Source: a virus. From it: a stretch of DNA of 35,416 nt. Position numbers and translations under genes: made by a program. Below, piece after piece: positions 1 to 8,615 of the stretch; positions within the stretch are counted from its first letter, which is position 1; each line of letters opens with the position of its first letter. The notes under the pieces are model-generated. The model was not told where the DNA came from, ran no database searches, and was given only the letters and a program-made list of their open reading frames with translations. The stretch spans positions 1-35,416 of the IMG/VR virus record IMGVR_UViG_3300020195_000004. One strand, 5' to 3'.

Positions 1-127
1 GTTTGTATAGATACCTTGCAAGGTGGATATCAGATAAAACAACACAAACTTATAAATCTTTTACGATAACCATATTGACCGAGGACAGTTGGAGGCGTAA
101 AGAAAAAACAGAATACAATAGATTAAA
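1..127. repeat. terminal overlap, left copy
   Basis: These 127 bases are identical to 35290-35416. The identity begins and ends exactly at the window edges, and an open reading frame continues through it without a break. This is what a circular sequence assembled with a 127-base word length looks like. A real direct terminal repeat of the same length cannot be excluded, but the exact value favours an assembly overlap. Confidence 0.95.
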
Positions 128-155
128 GAAAATATATGGGAAGGAACAGCTATGA
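1..155 (+). CDS. 3' part of small hypothetical protein that spans the contig ends
   Basis: Continuation of the gene that starts at 35217. When the ends are joined (35289 to 1) the frame encodes 75 aa, rich in basic and aromatic residues (N-terminus MSNWYEVEWKHFGD, C-terminus KKIYGKEQL). It stops with TGA at 153-155, overlapping the next start as ATGA. No domain is recognised. It belongs to the chain of tiny early genes. Confidence 0.8.
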   Translation, partial: LYRYLARWISDKTTQTYKSFTITILTEDSWRRKEKTEYNRLKKIYGKEQL

Positions 156-367
156 GTAATACAAGTGAACCAAAGTATAGCCATTTTAGAGGTTTTGAGA
201 TTATAGAAGTAATAAAGATTACGGTAAATGAGGGAGAGGGTGTTAAGGGAGACCCGGTGCGGAGAGTAACTTATTGGTACGAAAAAGACGGCAACCTTAT
301 ATCGCACGATGACCACGAAATTAGACAGTTTGTACCACAGACCAGAGAAGACCAATCGAATGAGTAA
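152..367 (+). CDS. hypothetical early protein, 71 aa
   Basis: Starts at the ATGA overlap with the preceding gene, after GGAAGGAACAGCT, a good ribosome site. The protein is charged (many Glu, Lys, Arg), without membrane segment or cysteines. The middle (VKGDPVRRVTYWYEKDGN) looks like a small beta-strand region. No family is recognised. It is translationally coupled in the early operon that crosses the contig junction. Confidence 0.75.
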   Translation: MSNTSEPKYSHFRGFEIIEVIKITVNEGEGVKGDPVRRVTYWYEKDGNLISHDDHEIRQFVPQTREDQSNE

Positions 368-416
368 TACACCAGACCAAACTCTAGCAAAACTATTTAA
401 TAAGGAGAAAGAGTAA
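360..416 (+). CDS. possible 18-aa peptide
   Basis: Starts inside the last codons of the upstream gene (AATGAGTAA) and reads MSNTPDQTLAKLFNKEKE to TAA, ending immediately before the next ATG. The stop-start arrangement fits the coupling style of this operon, but the length is so small that it may only be a translational bridge. It carries the AAGGAGAAAGAG ribosome site of the next gene. Confidence 0.35.
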   Translation: MSNTPDQTLAKLFNKEKE

Positions 417-530
417 ATGACAAAGCGACACAAAGTAGAAGCAACAGTCGTAATAGGTGTAATAGTATGGACAGCCCTTATACTATCAGCATTTATTGGC
501 ACTATAATACTGTTAGCGATTAAGCGATGA
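417..530 (+). CDS. 37-aa single-span membrane protein
   Basis: ATG follows AAGGAGAAAGAGTAA, a strong ribosome site. The peptide has a basic N-terminus (MTKRHK), one hydrophobic stretch from about residue 10 to 35, and a KR end. This fits a small inner-membrane protein with one span. It overlaps the next gene by ATGA. Similar mini membrane proteins occur at 34074 and 34432. Function unknown. Confidence 0.7.
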   Translation: MTKRHKVEATVVIGVIVWTALILSAFIGTIILLAIKR

Positions 531-805
531 GTGATATTGATCTTACTATGAGCTACTATAACCCATCACTGTTAGATTATGATAGCAAGGAAGCCTCTCT
601 GATATGTCAGTTGGTAGCAGACAAAGTAAAAGCCTGTGGCTATCCTATGTGCAATAAAGAAGTGGTTGGCTGCGCTGTGCATGAAACTATAATAAAAACA
701 AAAGCGGGCTACAAAGATGGCATTCAGTTCTTGCCTGTGTGTAAACGTCACAAAGCATGGGAGTTAGAAAAAGTATCTGGCGTTGAAGCCTGGGGGTTAG
801 CATGA
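527..805 (+). CDS. zinc-knuckle-like hypothetical protein, 92 aa
   Basis: Has an apparent metal site: CGYPMC near residue 37, a second Cys and His (GCAVHE) and then VCKRHKAWE near residue 72. The CxxxxC plus CxxH pattern suggests one structural zinc. No catalytic motif is seen. It overlaps both neighbours by four bases (ATGA at each end), so it is translated as part of the early chain. A DNA- or protein-binding role is only an inference. Confidence 0.75.
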   Translation: MSDIDLTMSYYNPSLLDYDSKEASLICQLVADKVKACGYPMCNKEVVGCAVHETIIKTKAGYKDGIQFLPVCKRHKAWELEKVSGVEAWGLA

Positions 806-1017
806 AACAACTACAAGACATAGAGCTACAAGTCTTTAATAAAAGCAAACGTCACTCTCGTGATAGGTATATGCTCTCTGCAACAATAGATGTAGACGGC
901 ACGAATACTTATGGCATTATGCTTAGGGGTAACGACCTTAAACAACTTGTATGGTGGATAGAGTGGAAACTAAGTCACGACCTCACAGACGGTGAAGTTA
1001 GCATGGACGTACAGTGA
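802..1017 (+). CDS. hypothetical protein, 71 aa
   Basis: Begins at an ATGA overlap and ends at a GTGA overlap. The protein looks mixed alpha/beta with a tryptophan-rich helix (KQLVWWIEWKLSHD) near residue 47. No cysteine, signal or membrane segment. No family recognised. Position in the early chain is the only context. Confidence 0.7.
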   Translation: MKQLQDIELQVFNKSKRHSRDRYMLSATIDVDGTNTYGIMLRGNDLKQLVWWIEWKLSHDLTDGEVSMDVQ

Positions 1018-1202
1018 CCGACATAACCAAAGGGCTAGACCCAAGGATTAAACAAGCACTGTCTCTTATGCAACATGAATGCGATGCTCCAATCCAGATA
1101 TATGCACGGTTAAATACGGATGTGTATTGTGAGGTGCAGGTTACGTGTGAGAAATGCGATGATAGCAAAACTATAACGTGGTCCATGGGGGAGGATAATT
1201 AA
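1014..1202 (+). CDS. Cys-containing hypothetical protein, 62 aa (GTG start)
   Basis: The start is GTG within GTGA shared with the upstream stop; there is no ATG nearby in frame, so translation probably relies on reinitiation. Residues include HECD near 22 and VTCEKCDD near 44, so a small zinc site (CxxC with an upstream Cys) is possible. Ends directly before the next ATG. Function unknown. Confidence 0.65.
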   Translation: MTDITKGLDPRIKQALSLMQHECDAPIQIYARLNTDVYCEVQVTCEKCDDSKTITWSMGEDN

Positions 1203-1562
1203 ATGAGTGACAAAGAAATACTAGAGAAAGCAATACAGAAAGCGATAGATGGTGGGTGGGCAGGAGCATACCCTAATCAATCAGACGTATCTCATCTGGT
1301 GCTTTGGGCGGAGCTAAACAACTGGAAAGTTATTAAAGTACTTTTTAGTAGCATAGTAGGTGAAACTACTAAAGATGTAAGCTCCGTTATCTACAATCAC
1401 CAATTTACTAAAGCACTATGGGGCGAGAAGTTTATTAACCCTGAATACACTGACGATACTGGCAGTCAAGTTATAGGAATGCACAGAACGGCATGGAAGC
1501 ACCACCTACAACAAATGGTCATATCAGACGACCCTATACAATACCTAAAGGATAACATCTAG
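1203..1562 (+). CDS. hypothetical phage protein, 119 aa
   Basis: The last gene of the early region. It begins immediately after the previous stop, with GGGGAGGATAATTAA as ribosome site. The N-terminal pattern EKAIQKAIDGGW is typical of small phage proteins of unknown role; the rest is mixed, with a Trp-rich middle (WAELNNWKVIKVLF). No membrane segment or metal site. It ends two bases before the promoter of the packaging operon. Confidence 0.75.
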   Translation: MSDKEILEKAIQKAIDGGWAGAYPNQSDVSHLVLWAELNNWKVIKVLFSSIVGETTKDVSSVIYNHQFTKALWGEKFINPEYTDDTGSQVIGMHRTAWKHHLQQMVISDDPIQYLKDNI

Positions 1563-1563
1563 C

Positions 1564-1593
1564 TTTACAACCACAAGTACTATACTGTATAAT
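1564..1593 (+). promoter_or_regulatory. promoter of the packaging/head operon
   Basis: TTTACA at 1564-1569, 18-bp spacer, TATAAT at 1588-1593. The predicted start is near 1600. The short leader holds ACCAAAATGAGGA (1610-1622), also present in the leader of the 12.0-kb late promoter. The leader contains ATG AGG AGC TAG, a three-codon open frame that includes the ribosome site for the 1634 gene. Confidence 0.75.
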
Positions 1594-1633
1594 AACTACA
1601 GACATAGTAACCAAAATGAGGAGCTAGATACTT

Positions 1634-1813
1634 ATGATTGAAATAAAACTCAAAACAGCTGTGCTTAGGGGCATTAACACTCAATTGATTATAGAAGCTA
1701 GAAATCTTGAGACTACAGAAGCTAGGATGTATATGTTCCCAAAAGGCAATGGCTCTACATCACTTGAGGATTTACTAGATAAAGCAGAGCAACTGAGAGC
1801 TGAGTTATCATAA
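1634..1813 (+). CDS. hypothetical protein before terminase, 59 aa
   Basis: First gene of the packaging operon. GAGGAG lies 11 bases before the ATG. The peptide (MIEIKLKTAVLRGINTQ...) looks alpha/beta and ends with a helix LLDKAEQLRAELS. It overlaps TerS as TAATG. No family recognised. Position just before TerS suggests a packaging or regulatory accessory, but nothing in the sequence proves this. Confidence 0.7.
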   Translation: MIEIKLKTAVLRGINTQLIIEARNLETTEARMYMFPKGNGSTSLEDLLDKAEQLRAELS

Positions 1814-2313
1814 TGACACGTGCAGACGGTACAAGGGCAACAGAAGGCAGACCATCAATGTACACAGAGGAACTAGCCGACAAGTTCTGCGAGCTACTAT
1901 CTACAGGTAGCTCACTACGTTCAGCATGCCAAGAAGAGGGTATGCCAGCACCAGTTACTATTTTCCAATGGATTAGGAAGCATGAAGAGTTTGCAAAACA
2001 ATATGCGCGCGCGTGTGAGGAAAGAACAGAGGCGATGAGCGAAGATATACTTGATATATCAGACGATGGTTCAAACGATTGGATGGAGAAGAGATTTGGT
2101 GATACCGAAGCATGGGTGACGAATGGTGAGGCACTACAGCGATCAAGGCTGAGAGTTGATACTCGCAAGTGGCTCATGTCCAAAATGAAACCAAAGAAAT
2201 ATGGGGACAAGCTAGACCTGACAGCTGAATCAACCGTAACCCACAAGTTTGAGGAATTAGATGACGAACAACTTGACCAAGCTATCAAGGCAAGACAAAA
2301 TAGACTATCTTGA
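1813..2313 (+). CDS. terminase small subunit (Sf6-type)
   Basis: Recognises phage DNA and regulates the large subunit during packaging. The N-terminal helix-turn-helix has the family pattern: YTEELADKFCELLSTGSS, LRSACQEEGMPAP, TIFQWIRKHEEFAKQYARA. The C-terminal half has the usual RLRVDTRKWLMSKMKPKKYGDK. Length 166 aa is normal for Sf6 gp1-like proteins. It overlaps the upstream gene (TAATG) and TerL (53 bases), consistent with coupled synthesis. Confidence 0.92.
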   Translation: MTRADGTRATEGRPSMYTEELADKFCELLSTGSSLRSACQEEGMPAPVTIFQWIRKHEEFAKQYARACEERTEAMSEDILDISDDGSNDWMEKRFGDTEAWVTNGEALQRSRLRVDTRKWLMSKMKPKKYGDKLDLTAESTVTHKFEELDDEQLDQAIKARQNRLS

Positions 2314-3694
2314 GTTGACTGCTGAACAAGAGCGACGGAAGGTGGACAACCCACTTAAATACGCCAAGCGTCACCCTAAGCAACTACAAGCATACATGGC
2401 ACAAGAAGCCATTAGAGCATTGTTCTGGGGCAACCGTGTAGGCAAGACTGAGTGGGGTGCAGAAGAAGTATCAGAGTACGCCACGGCTCATCATGAGTAC
2501 CGAGAGATAAGTCCACCATTTGATATATGGGCTATCTGTCCATCCTTTGAAGTGCAGGAAAGCACAACACAAAAGAAGCTACTAGCATATCTACCGCCTA
2601 AAGACATCGCACACATTGACTACATCCGTGGTCGTATTATTCGCAAGATAACACTAAAGAACGGTGTAAACATTATCTTCAAGTCATACGAACAGGGGCG
2701 TGAGAAGTTCCAAGGTGCTGGAGTACGGTTGATATGGTTTGACGAAGAGCCACCAAAAGATATCTGGGAAGAGTGTTTTGTCCGTGTTGAAGCAGGGCAA
2801 CAACTAGACGTTATCCTTACTATGACGGCTATTAAGGGCATGACGTGGGTGTACGATGAGATATATCTTGCAACAGACAACAAAGACCTATATGTCTCTG
2901 AGGCAGGATGGGACGACAACCCCTATCTCACAGAAGACCAAAAGGAACAGATGAGCCGTGGATTATCGGCACAGGCATTAAAGGTTCGTCGTGAGGGGAA
3001 GTTTGTTAAACGTGTTGGACTTGTATGCTCATGGTGGAATAGAACAATACATTTGCGACACTACGATAGCCTCGACCCAACGTGGACATGGTACGAAGTC
3101 TTAGACGGTGGATATTCAGACCCCGCAGCGTGGTTACTAATGGGTGTTGATAACGATAACAGTGTGCATATTGTAAACGGTTATAGACAGTCGCATCTTG
3201 AGACAGCACGAATTAAAGAACTACGAGACACCAAGGTTGGAGGTGTCATGATTAGTCATGGATGGACAGACAATGATAACCCACGTATGGTAGAAGAGTT
3301 AAGCAAGCTCGGTATGCGCCTTTCGCCTGTAGAGAAACTACCTGGCGAGACGGGCAATTGGGATGAGACACTTGCGAGTAAGCTAGAGGAGTACGGACAT
3401 ATACAACCAGGTACAGGAAAGCCCCGACTGTACATATCAGACTCGCTTATTGAAGTAAACGAAAAGTCTGGCAAAGAGCAGAACTGGATGGTTCAAGAAC
3501 TAGAGAACCTTGTATGGCAAGAGAAAACATCGAAACAGGGTGAGCAAATCATACCCAAATGGGACGATCACCGACGTTTTGGACATCACTTTGACGGTAT
3601 GAGGGCATTGTCCTATTTTCTTATGAGTTACCAGAAGCCCAAGGCAGTGCGCAGGAAACAACCAACACCAGTTAGGTTAAAGTTTCATGTCTAG
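2261..3694 (+). CDS. terminase large subunit
   Basis: ATPase-nuclease motor that packages DNA into the prohead through the portal. Residues 57-64 GNRVGKTE form Walker A, 157-163 LIWFDEE Walker B with the catalytic Glu, and TMTA near 187 fits the coupling motif. The C-terminal RNase H-like nuclease has Asp282 (VLDGGYSD), Asp435-436 and Asp445 (HHFDGMRAL). The start overlaps TerS by 53 bases but has its own GAGGAA site six bases upstream. At 477 aa it is complete. Confidence 0.96.
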   Translation: MTNNLTKLSRQDKIDYLELTAEQERRKVDNPLKYAKRHPKQLQAYMAQEAIRALFWGNRVGKTEWGAEEVSEYATAHHEYREISPPFDIWAICPSFEVQESTTQKKLLAYLPPKDIAHIDYIRGRIIRKITLKNGVNIIFKSYEQGREKFQGAGVRLIWFDEEPPKDIWEECFVRVEAGQQLDVILTMTAIKGMTWVYDEIYLATDNKDLYVSEAGWDDNPYLTEDQKEQMSRGLSAQALKVRREGKFVKRVGLVCSWWNRTIHLRHYDSLDPTWTWYEVLDGGYSDPAAWLLMGVDNDNSVHIVNGYRQSHLETARIKELRDTKVGGVMISHGWTDNDNPRMVEELSKLGMRLSPVEKLPGETGNWDETLASKLEEYGHIQPGTGKPRLYISDSLIEVNEKSGKEQNWMVQELENLVWQEKTSKQGEQIIPKWDDHRRFGHHFDGMRALSYFLMSYQKPKAVRRKQPTPVRLKFHV

Positions 3695-3920
3695 TCCCAT
3701 GCACGGCAAGACAATCGCTACTGTCACCTATTACGAGGGTGATATTATAAACACTAAAAACGAAATAGAACAAAGTCTGTATAGTACCAAAGAGAATCTG
3801 CTTAAAGATATTATTGATGCACTACTTGTCTTAAACAACAAAGAGTCTAACAAGCTTGATTTAGAGATATGTATTGATAATAAAGGAAGATACAGAATTA
3901 TAAAGAAATGGGTTGTATAG
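3687..3920 (+). CDS. hypothetical protein, 77 aa
   Basis: Starts within the last codons of TerL (8-base overlap); a second Met at codon 5 could also serve. Acidic N-terminal half, a helix around 35-55 (TKENLLKDIIDALLVLNNKES), and a basic end (RYRIIKKWVV). No domain recognised. The 71 bases after it, before the portal gene, hold a possible weak extended -10 (TGCTAATGT) and no clear terminator. Confidence 0.65.
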   Translation: MSSPMHGKTIATVTYYEGDIINTKNEIEQSLYSTKENLLKDIIDALLVLNNKESNKLDLEICIDNKGRYRIIKKWVV

Positions 3921-3991
3921 CTAAACAACTTATGCTAATGTACTAATATAGACAGAGGTCTGCCACTGCGCGAACTGTAAAAGGTTTACAA

Positions 3992-6100
3992 ATGGCATAC
4001 ATCAACAAAGCAGACCTCAAGACTTTATACACAGACAGCAAGACGGCAGCGCACACCTGGCGTGAGGATTACCCATCATACGAACGACTTGCTGATAACG
4101 GACTGCTTGAAGGACTTGACCCCAACCTCCCCGAAGTAAACGATGGCTCACTTGCCGCTGCACTCTTTAAGTTACCTAAGCGTATCGTATCATCTAAACT
4201 ATCAGGGACTATTAAAGCAATAGACCGTGACGAAGCGTGGCTATCTGAACTTGCCAACTTACAATGGCGTAATAACATCATCCCCAACGCTAACTCACAA
4301 GCACCATTCTCCCGCAAATGGAAAGATGCAGTCCGCAAGGCAGCTATATACGGCTCAGTGCCTGTTATTACCCTATTCGTTAAGCGTGGTGAATACACAG
4401 GCTCAGACTTTATTATTGCTCAACCTCAAGATGTTACCTTAGAGCCTGGTAAAGTGTCAGACTACGACTCTGATGTTATCTTTTGGGATGTCTACTACAC
4501 GAAACTTCAACTAGAGAACATGATTGAGGAAGCCAGAGAAGAGCTGAAAGAGAACAAAGACGGTTATAATAAATGGAACATACCAGCACTTGAGAAAATC
4601 CTTGCTACAAACAACCAAGAGGAACGCTCAAGCCTTGACTCACCAAAGCAGGAACAAGACAAGCAAGTTCGAGCTAAAGGTTTTAAGTTCTGTATTGCTG
4701 TCCAGCGTGGCGTAGAAGCACCATTCTATATGTACCACAAAGCCACTGATGAGACTGTTCGTGAGTGGAATAACCCAGACCCAACAGGTGATGTACCCAT
4801 TCACTTCCTCTACTGCTACCAAGACTTTATCAATCCGTATGGTATTGGTATCGTTAAGCTTGCAGGTGGAACACAGAACGTGCTTGATTATATGCGTAAA
4901 GCTGACGTACTTGCTACCCAACTAGGGTTACGACCACCTATTGCTATTGAGGGCGACCAAGATAGTGTTGACCTTGACTCGATTGTTTATGCAGAAAATG
5001 CCGTATGGTTCACAGGTAACGCTAAGGTACAACGTCAAGAGCTTGCTAACGGTGTCTACACTCAACTACCAGCACGTATGAGTATGTACAAAGCGTCTCT
5101 ATCAGCCTTAATCCCTACAGGTGATACATCTACGTCTCAAGGCGAAGGTGGCGATCCTATCGGCTCACGCACACCAGCGGGCGTAAAGTTCCAAGCTGCA
5201 TCTCTCTCTATTGACGATGAGGACTTCAAAGATAATCTATACATTACATACGAAGCAGTTGCTAAGTCTATGGTTAACACTCACTTCGCTAACATGGAAG
5301 GCACAGACCTGATGAAACTATCAGACGATGAGCGTGAAATCCTTACCAAAGCAGGTATGAAGTTCCCAACAGGTGAAGATGGTGAGATGACCAATCAACT
5401 CGAACTACTATGGGACGATGTACGAGCGCAGTTTAACTTTGAAGTAGATGCTGAGATTGACAAGACGGCTGATGACGCACAGAAACTAGAAGGACTTATG
5501 AAAGTTGCTGAACTAAAAGCATTAGACCCAACACTTGAACAAGAGCTTGCTAAATCTGGCAAGAAACTAAACATTGGTGAGTTATTCGGTGAGATTATAA
5601 AGCTGACTACTGATAACGAAAAGATTATAACCGACTCAAGCCCAGAAGAGACAGTTGATGAAAACGGTCAGCCAATTAACCCTGAACAATCCCAAGACCC
5701 TATGGCTCAAGCTATGCCACAGATACAAGAAATGGTACAGCAAATGATACAAGAGGCTATGCAATCACAGGAAAAGCCTACTAAAGCCATGTCTGAATCT
5801 ATCCGCTTTACACCAGCAGACCTATCGCCAGCCGAACGAGCGCAAGTATTAGCTCAAGGTGGCGTACAAGCCGATGCAGACCCAACACTTAATGATGCTG
5901 AGCAGGTAGCCGATATTAACGCTACCATGCAAGAGGGTCAGAGCGACATGACTCCAGAGATGCAAGCAAACATTGACGGTGTTATGCAGGAGTACGGAGT
6001 TGACGAACAGACAGCGATTACAGCCCTTGCAGCAGAAGCGCAGGGACTAAACCCAGATGATGTGATTAAACACCTACAGGGATTACGAGGAGGTCAGTAA
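3992..6100 (+). CDS. portal protein
   Basis: Dodecameric DNA gateway of the capsid. At 702 aa it is the size of podovirus portals. The order TerS-TerL-portal-scaffold-capsid and the pattern of the core (KLPKRIVSSKLSG, AIYGSVPVI near residue 116, INPYGIGIVKLAGGTQNVLDYMRKAD) support this. The region after about residue 540 is Gln/Met/Asp-rich (DPMAQAMPQIQEMVQQ) and ends in a UBA-like helical segment (GVDEQTAITALAAEAQGLN), probably in the internal barrel. Weak spacing from AAAAGG to the ATG; TAATG overlap with the next gene. Confidence 0.85.
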   Translation: MAYINKADLKTLYTDSKTAAHTWREDYPSYERLADNGLLEGLDPNLPEVNDGSLAAALFKLPKRIVSSKLSGTIKAIDRDEAWLSELANLQWRNNIIPNANSQAPFSRKWKDAVRKAAIYGSVPVITLFVKRGEYTGSDFIIAQPQDVTLEPGKVSDYDSDVIFWDVYYTKLQLENMIEEAREELKENKDGYNKWNIPALEKILATNNQEERSSLDSPKQEQDKQVRAKGFKFCIAVQRGVEAPFYMYHKATDETVREWNNPDPTGDVPIHFLYCYQDFINPYGIGIVKLAGGTQNVLDYMRKADVLATQLGLRPPIAIEGDQDSVDLDSIVYAENAVWFTGNAKVQRQELANGVYTQLPARMSMYKASLSALIPTGDTSTSQGEGGDPIGSRTPAGVKFQAASLSIDDEDFKDNLYITYEAVAKSMVNTHFANMEGTDLMKLSDDEREILTKAGMKFPTGEDGEMTNQLELLWDDVRAQFNFEVDAEIDKTADDAQKLEGLMKVAELKALDPTLEQELAKSGKKLNIGELFGEIIKLTTDNEKIITDSSPEETVDENGQPINPEQSQDPMAQAMPQIQEMVQQMIQEAMQSQEKPTKAMSESIRFTPADLSPAERAQVLAQGGVQADADPTLNDAEQVADINATMQEGQSDMTPEMQANIDGVMQEYGVDEQTAITALAAEAQGLNPDDVIKHLQGLRGGQ

Positions 6101-6432
6101 TGTCAAGAGATGATAGTGCATTATATTCAGGCGTATCGAGTGCTAGTTTTGGTTCGACCAGAGAGCAACAAGTATTAAAAGATAAGAAAGAAACATCAAG
6201 CGAGAACCGAGCAAGATTAAAGCCTCACGCTGAGATTGTTATGGCTGAAATCCAAAAAGAGATTGACGACCTAAAGACCATGGAGATAGTAGATGTTAAA
6301 GCTATCATCAGCAATACAGTAGACCCAGATAAGACTCTATCTATCATCATGTTTGGTCGTGAAGAAGCCCGTGAGCGTTTGGTTAGTGTTAAAGCACGAC
6401 TAAGTAACATATTGAGAGATAACAAACGATGA
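6100..6432 (+). CDS. hypothetical head-module protein, 110 aa
   Basis: Starts at TAATG with the portal stop, after CGAGGAGG. Mostly helical and charged (EIVMAEIQKEIDDLKTMEIVDVKAI), suggesting a short coiled coil. It lies between portal and scaffold, where podoviruses often carry small assembly genes. No recognised family. Ends in an ATGA overlap. Confidence 0.75.
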   Translation: MSRDDSALYSGVSSASFGSTREQQVLKDKKETSSENRARLKPHAEIVMAEIQKEIDDLKTMEIVDVKAIISNTVDPDKTLSIIMFGREEARERLVSVKARLSNILRDNKR

Positions 6433-6650
6433 ACCCACAATCATACGCTGAACGCCAAGCCGAGGTGAAGTCTGAGCAAGAGGGACTATCTAAAGATGAG
6501 GTATTAGACCAGATGCAATCAAAGTCTGAGTATGCCATTGACCTAGATAACCTGCCAAAGACTGACCACAACTGGATAAAGAGAGGCATTAAAGTATCGT
6601 GCGAGGGAGCGAGACATCCACACCACAGTCATTTTCTAGTGAAGAGGTAG
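6429..6650 (+). CDS. hypothetical protein, 73 aa
   Basis: Begins at the ATGA overlap. The first half is acidic and Gln-rich (SYAERQAEVKSEQEGLSKDEV); the second half is basic with a His cluster (GARHPHHSHFLVKR). A Cys/His metal site (CEGARHPHHSH) is possible. No family recognised. Confidence 0.65.
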   Translation: MNPQSYAERQAEVKSEQEGLSKDEVLDQMQSKSEYAIDLDNLPKTDHNWIKRGIKVSCEGARHPHHSHFLVKR

Positions 6651-6680
6651 CGACAAGTCATCCTATATGGATGGTTTATC

Positions 6681-6698
6681 ATTACCCCCTTCGGTAAT
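6681..6698 (+). other. hairpin in the leader of the scaffold gene
   Basis: ATTACC (6681-6686) and GGTAAT (6693-6698) enclose the loop CCCTTC. There is no T-run after it, so it is not a simple terminator. It sits in the 115-base gap before the scaffold gene and may be an mRNA processing or stability element upstream of the highly expressed scaffold and capsid genes. Confidence 0.4.
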
Positions 6699-6765
6699 AA
6701 GCGTCGTGGCTATAACATTGAGGCTCGTCACCTATATAACGACAGATAAACAAAAGGAGAGAGAA

Positions 6766-7560
6766 ATGGATGAAGATAATTCACCAGTAGCAGATGAACC
6801 TACACAGGTTGCGGACGCACCAATCGAAACCGATAGTAACACAGGCGACCCCGAAGCTGACCTAGAAAGCATCGAGATTGACCTAGAAGCACTTGAGGCA
6901 GCAGAAGCTAAAGAAGAAACTAAAGACGATGAGTCGGAGGATGAATCTGAGGATGATGCAGCGATTGAGCCAGAGGATGAAGAAGCAGAGGTTGAAGAAC
7001 CAGAAGCTGAACAACCAAAGGAACTGTCTGACTTGGACAAGAAAAAAGCCTTTAATAAACAACAGGCTGAACAGCGAATCCAAGAACGTCAACAACGAGC
7101 CGCATCACTCAAGGACTCACAACAACAATTTGTTGCTGATGCCGAGGATGATAAAGACCTTGTTGATAGACAGCTACAAGTCCAAGTGTACGACATGAGG
7201 ATAGAAGGAAACACTAACAAGCTCACGAACGGTTACGAAAAAGCTATTAAGGACTTTGAAGTTCTTAGTGATAGTTCGCCAGCGGTTCAGGCTGAATTAG
7301 ACAAAGCATTGGATGATTTCCAAGCATTGTACGTTTCCATTGATGCCTATGGCAATCCAATAGAAGTACGTGGCGATTTGTATTCATATTTACAAAACAA
7401 AGCAGATTCTATCTCAAACCTTACGAGTCTCGGTGTCCGCAAGCAGGAAAAAAGCAAGAGTAAAGAGAAATCTAAAACAATTGTTACCCCCTCACGTGCG
7501 CCAAGAGAGCCAAAGGTCGATCCCGACCTAGCCGCTTTCGACGAGGAAGCCTACGGATAG
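6766..7560 (+). CDS. scaffolding protein
   Basis: Assembly core for the prohead, positioned directly before the major capsid gene. 264 aa from ATG 6766, chosen because AAAGGAGAGAGAA lies just upstream; an upstream in-frame Met at 6667 has no good ribosome site. Residues 1-90 are extremely acidic (runs of Asp/Glu with Ala and Pro), followed by a basic Gln/Arg-rich helix (KAFNKQQAEQRIQERQQR) and a basic C-terminal tail (KSKSKEKSKTI...), the part that usually binds the coat protein. Confidence 0.85.
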   Translation: MDEDNSPVADEPTQVADAPIETDSNTGDPEADLESIEIDLEALEAAEAKEETKDDESEDESEDDAAIEPEDEEAEVEEPEAEQPKELSDLDKKKAFNKQQAEQRIQERQQRAASLKDSQQQFVADAEDDKDLVDRQLQVQVYDMRIEGNTNKLTNGYEKAIKDFEVLSDSSPAVQAELDKALDDFQALYVSIDAYGNPIEVRGDLYSYLQNKADSISNLTSLGVRKQEKSKSKEKSKTIVTPSRAPREPKVDPDLAAFDEEAYG

Positions 7561-7577
7561 ATTGAAAGGATAATTTA

Positions 7578-8438
7578 ATGGCTATTAACCTAGCAACTAA
7601 GTTTGAAGCTAAGACTTCAGAACTTCTAAAAGCAGAAGCAAAGACAACAGGGATAGTCAACCAGAGCTGGTCATGGGACGGTGTAAACGCAATTAAGATT
7701 TACACACTAACAGACCCAACAATGGTTAACTACTCTCCAAGCGGTGCTAACCGTTACGGAAACCCAACAGAAGTACAAGACACAGTTCAGACATTCACAC
7801 TGTCTCGTGACCGTGGCTTTTCAAACACAATCGACATGAGCAACTACCAAGATACTTTGGAAATCCGAAAGCCAGCTAGGTTCTTAGCTCAAGCTACTAA
7901 GAACGTCCTAGTTCCTGAAGTTGACGCTTACCGACTAGCAACACTAGCAACTGCTGGTGCTTTGACTAACGGTGGTAACTACGGCACAATCACAGCTCGC
8001 AACGCAATCGTTACGGCTGGTGCTACTACTGCATCAAACGCATACACTAACTTCCTAGTCCTTAATGCAAACATTACAGACAATGAAGCCCCTGAGAGTG
8101 GACGTGTTGCATTGATGACGTCAGCTTACTACCAACTCCTTAAACAAGGCGGTTTTGTACTAGACAGCGATAGCGGACAAAGCAAATTGTCAAGCGGTAG
8201 CTTAGGTCAAGTCGATGGTGTATCAGTTGTTGTTGTTCCTAGTGGTCGTATGCCAAGTGCAACTGACTTGATCATTACGCACCCTAGTAACATGACAGCT
8301 CCCGAAAAGCTAAAAGAATATCAAGTTCACAAAAACCCACCTGGCGTTTCTGGCTACTTAATCGAGTACCGAATCCGTTACGATGCGTTCTTTGACCTGA
8401 ACAAGATTTTCACATTGGCTATCCACAAAACAGCCTAA
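7578..8438 (+). CDS. major capsid protein
   Basis: Shell protein, 286 aa. Ribosome site GAAAGGATAATTTA precedes the ATG. The N-terminus (MAINLATKFEAKTSELLKAEAKT) is the helical arm; the core contains FTLSRDRGFSNTIDMSNYQDTLEIRKPARFLAQATKNVLVPEVDAYRLA, a pattern familiar from coat proteins of this size, then the ALMTSAYYQLLKQ and IDVIV-like segments. It follows the scaffold gene by 17 bases. HK97-type fold is inferred, not shown. Confidence 0.88.
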   Translation: MAINLATKFEAKTSELLKAEAKTTGIVNQSWSWDGVNAIKIYTLTDPTMVNYSPSGANRYGNPTEVQDTVQTFTLSRDRGFSNTIDMSNYQDTLEIRKPARFLAQATKNVLVPEVDAYRLATLATAGALTNGGNYGTITARNAIVTAGATTASNAYTNFLVLNANITDNEAPESGRVALMTSAYYQLLKQGGFVLDSDSGQSKLSSGSLGQVDGVSVVVVPSGRMPSATDLIITHPSNMTAPEKLKEYQVHKNPPGVSGYLIEYRIRYDAFFDLNKIFTLAIHKTA

Positions 8439-8456
8439 TAATTAGAAAGGTTCATT

Positions 8457-8615
8457 ATGGAAACAGTTAAATCTAAAATACTTCAAGAAGTCGAGAATGA
8501 TGCAATCCGTATTCAGACACGACGCTTTAACGAGCAACTTGAAGATATAGAATATAAAAAGTCTCAAGCTGTGGTGGAAGCCGCAGACGCAGACAAGAAA
8601 GGAACTAAAGTATAA
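8457..8615 (+). CDS. small helical protein, 52 aa
   Basis: Lies between the capsid and a decoration-like gene. TTAGAAAGGTTCATT is the ribosome site. The peptide is entirely helical and charged (METVKSKILQEVENDAIRIQ...FNEQLEDIEYKKSQ), ending Lys-rich. It overlaps the next gene as TAATG. It may be a small head or assembly factor. Confidence 0.75.
   Translation: METVKSKILQEVENDAIRIQTRRFNEQLEDIEYKKSQAVVEAADADKKGTKV

Noticed and set aside
50-502. 150-aa minus-strand frame over the first small genes
   Set aside because: It lies opposite four coupled plus-strand genes that each have ribosome sites; no promoter or ribosome site of its own.
1755-2354. 199-aa minus-strand frame opposite the terminase small subunit
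   Set aside because: Ser/Leu-rich shadow frame; the plus strand encodes a recognised TerS.
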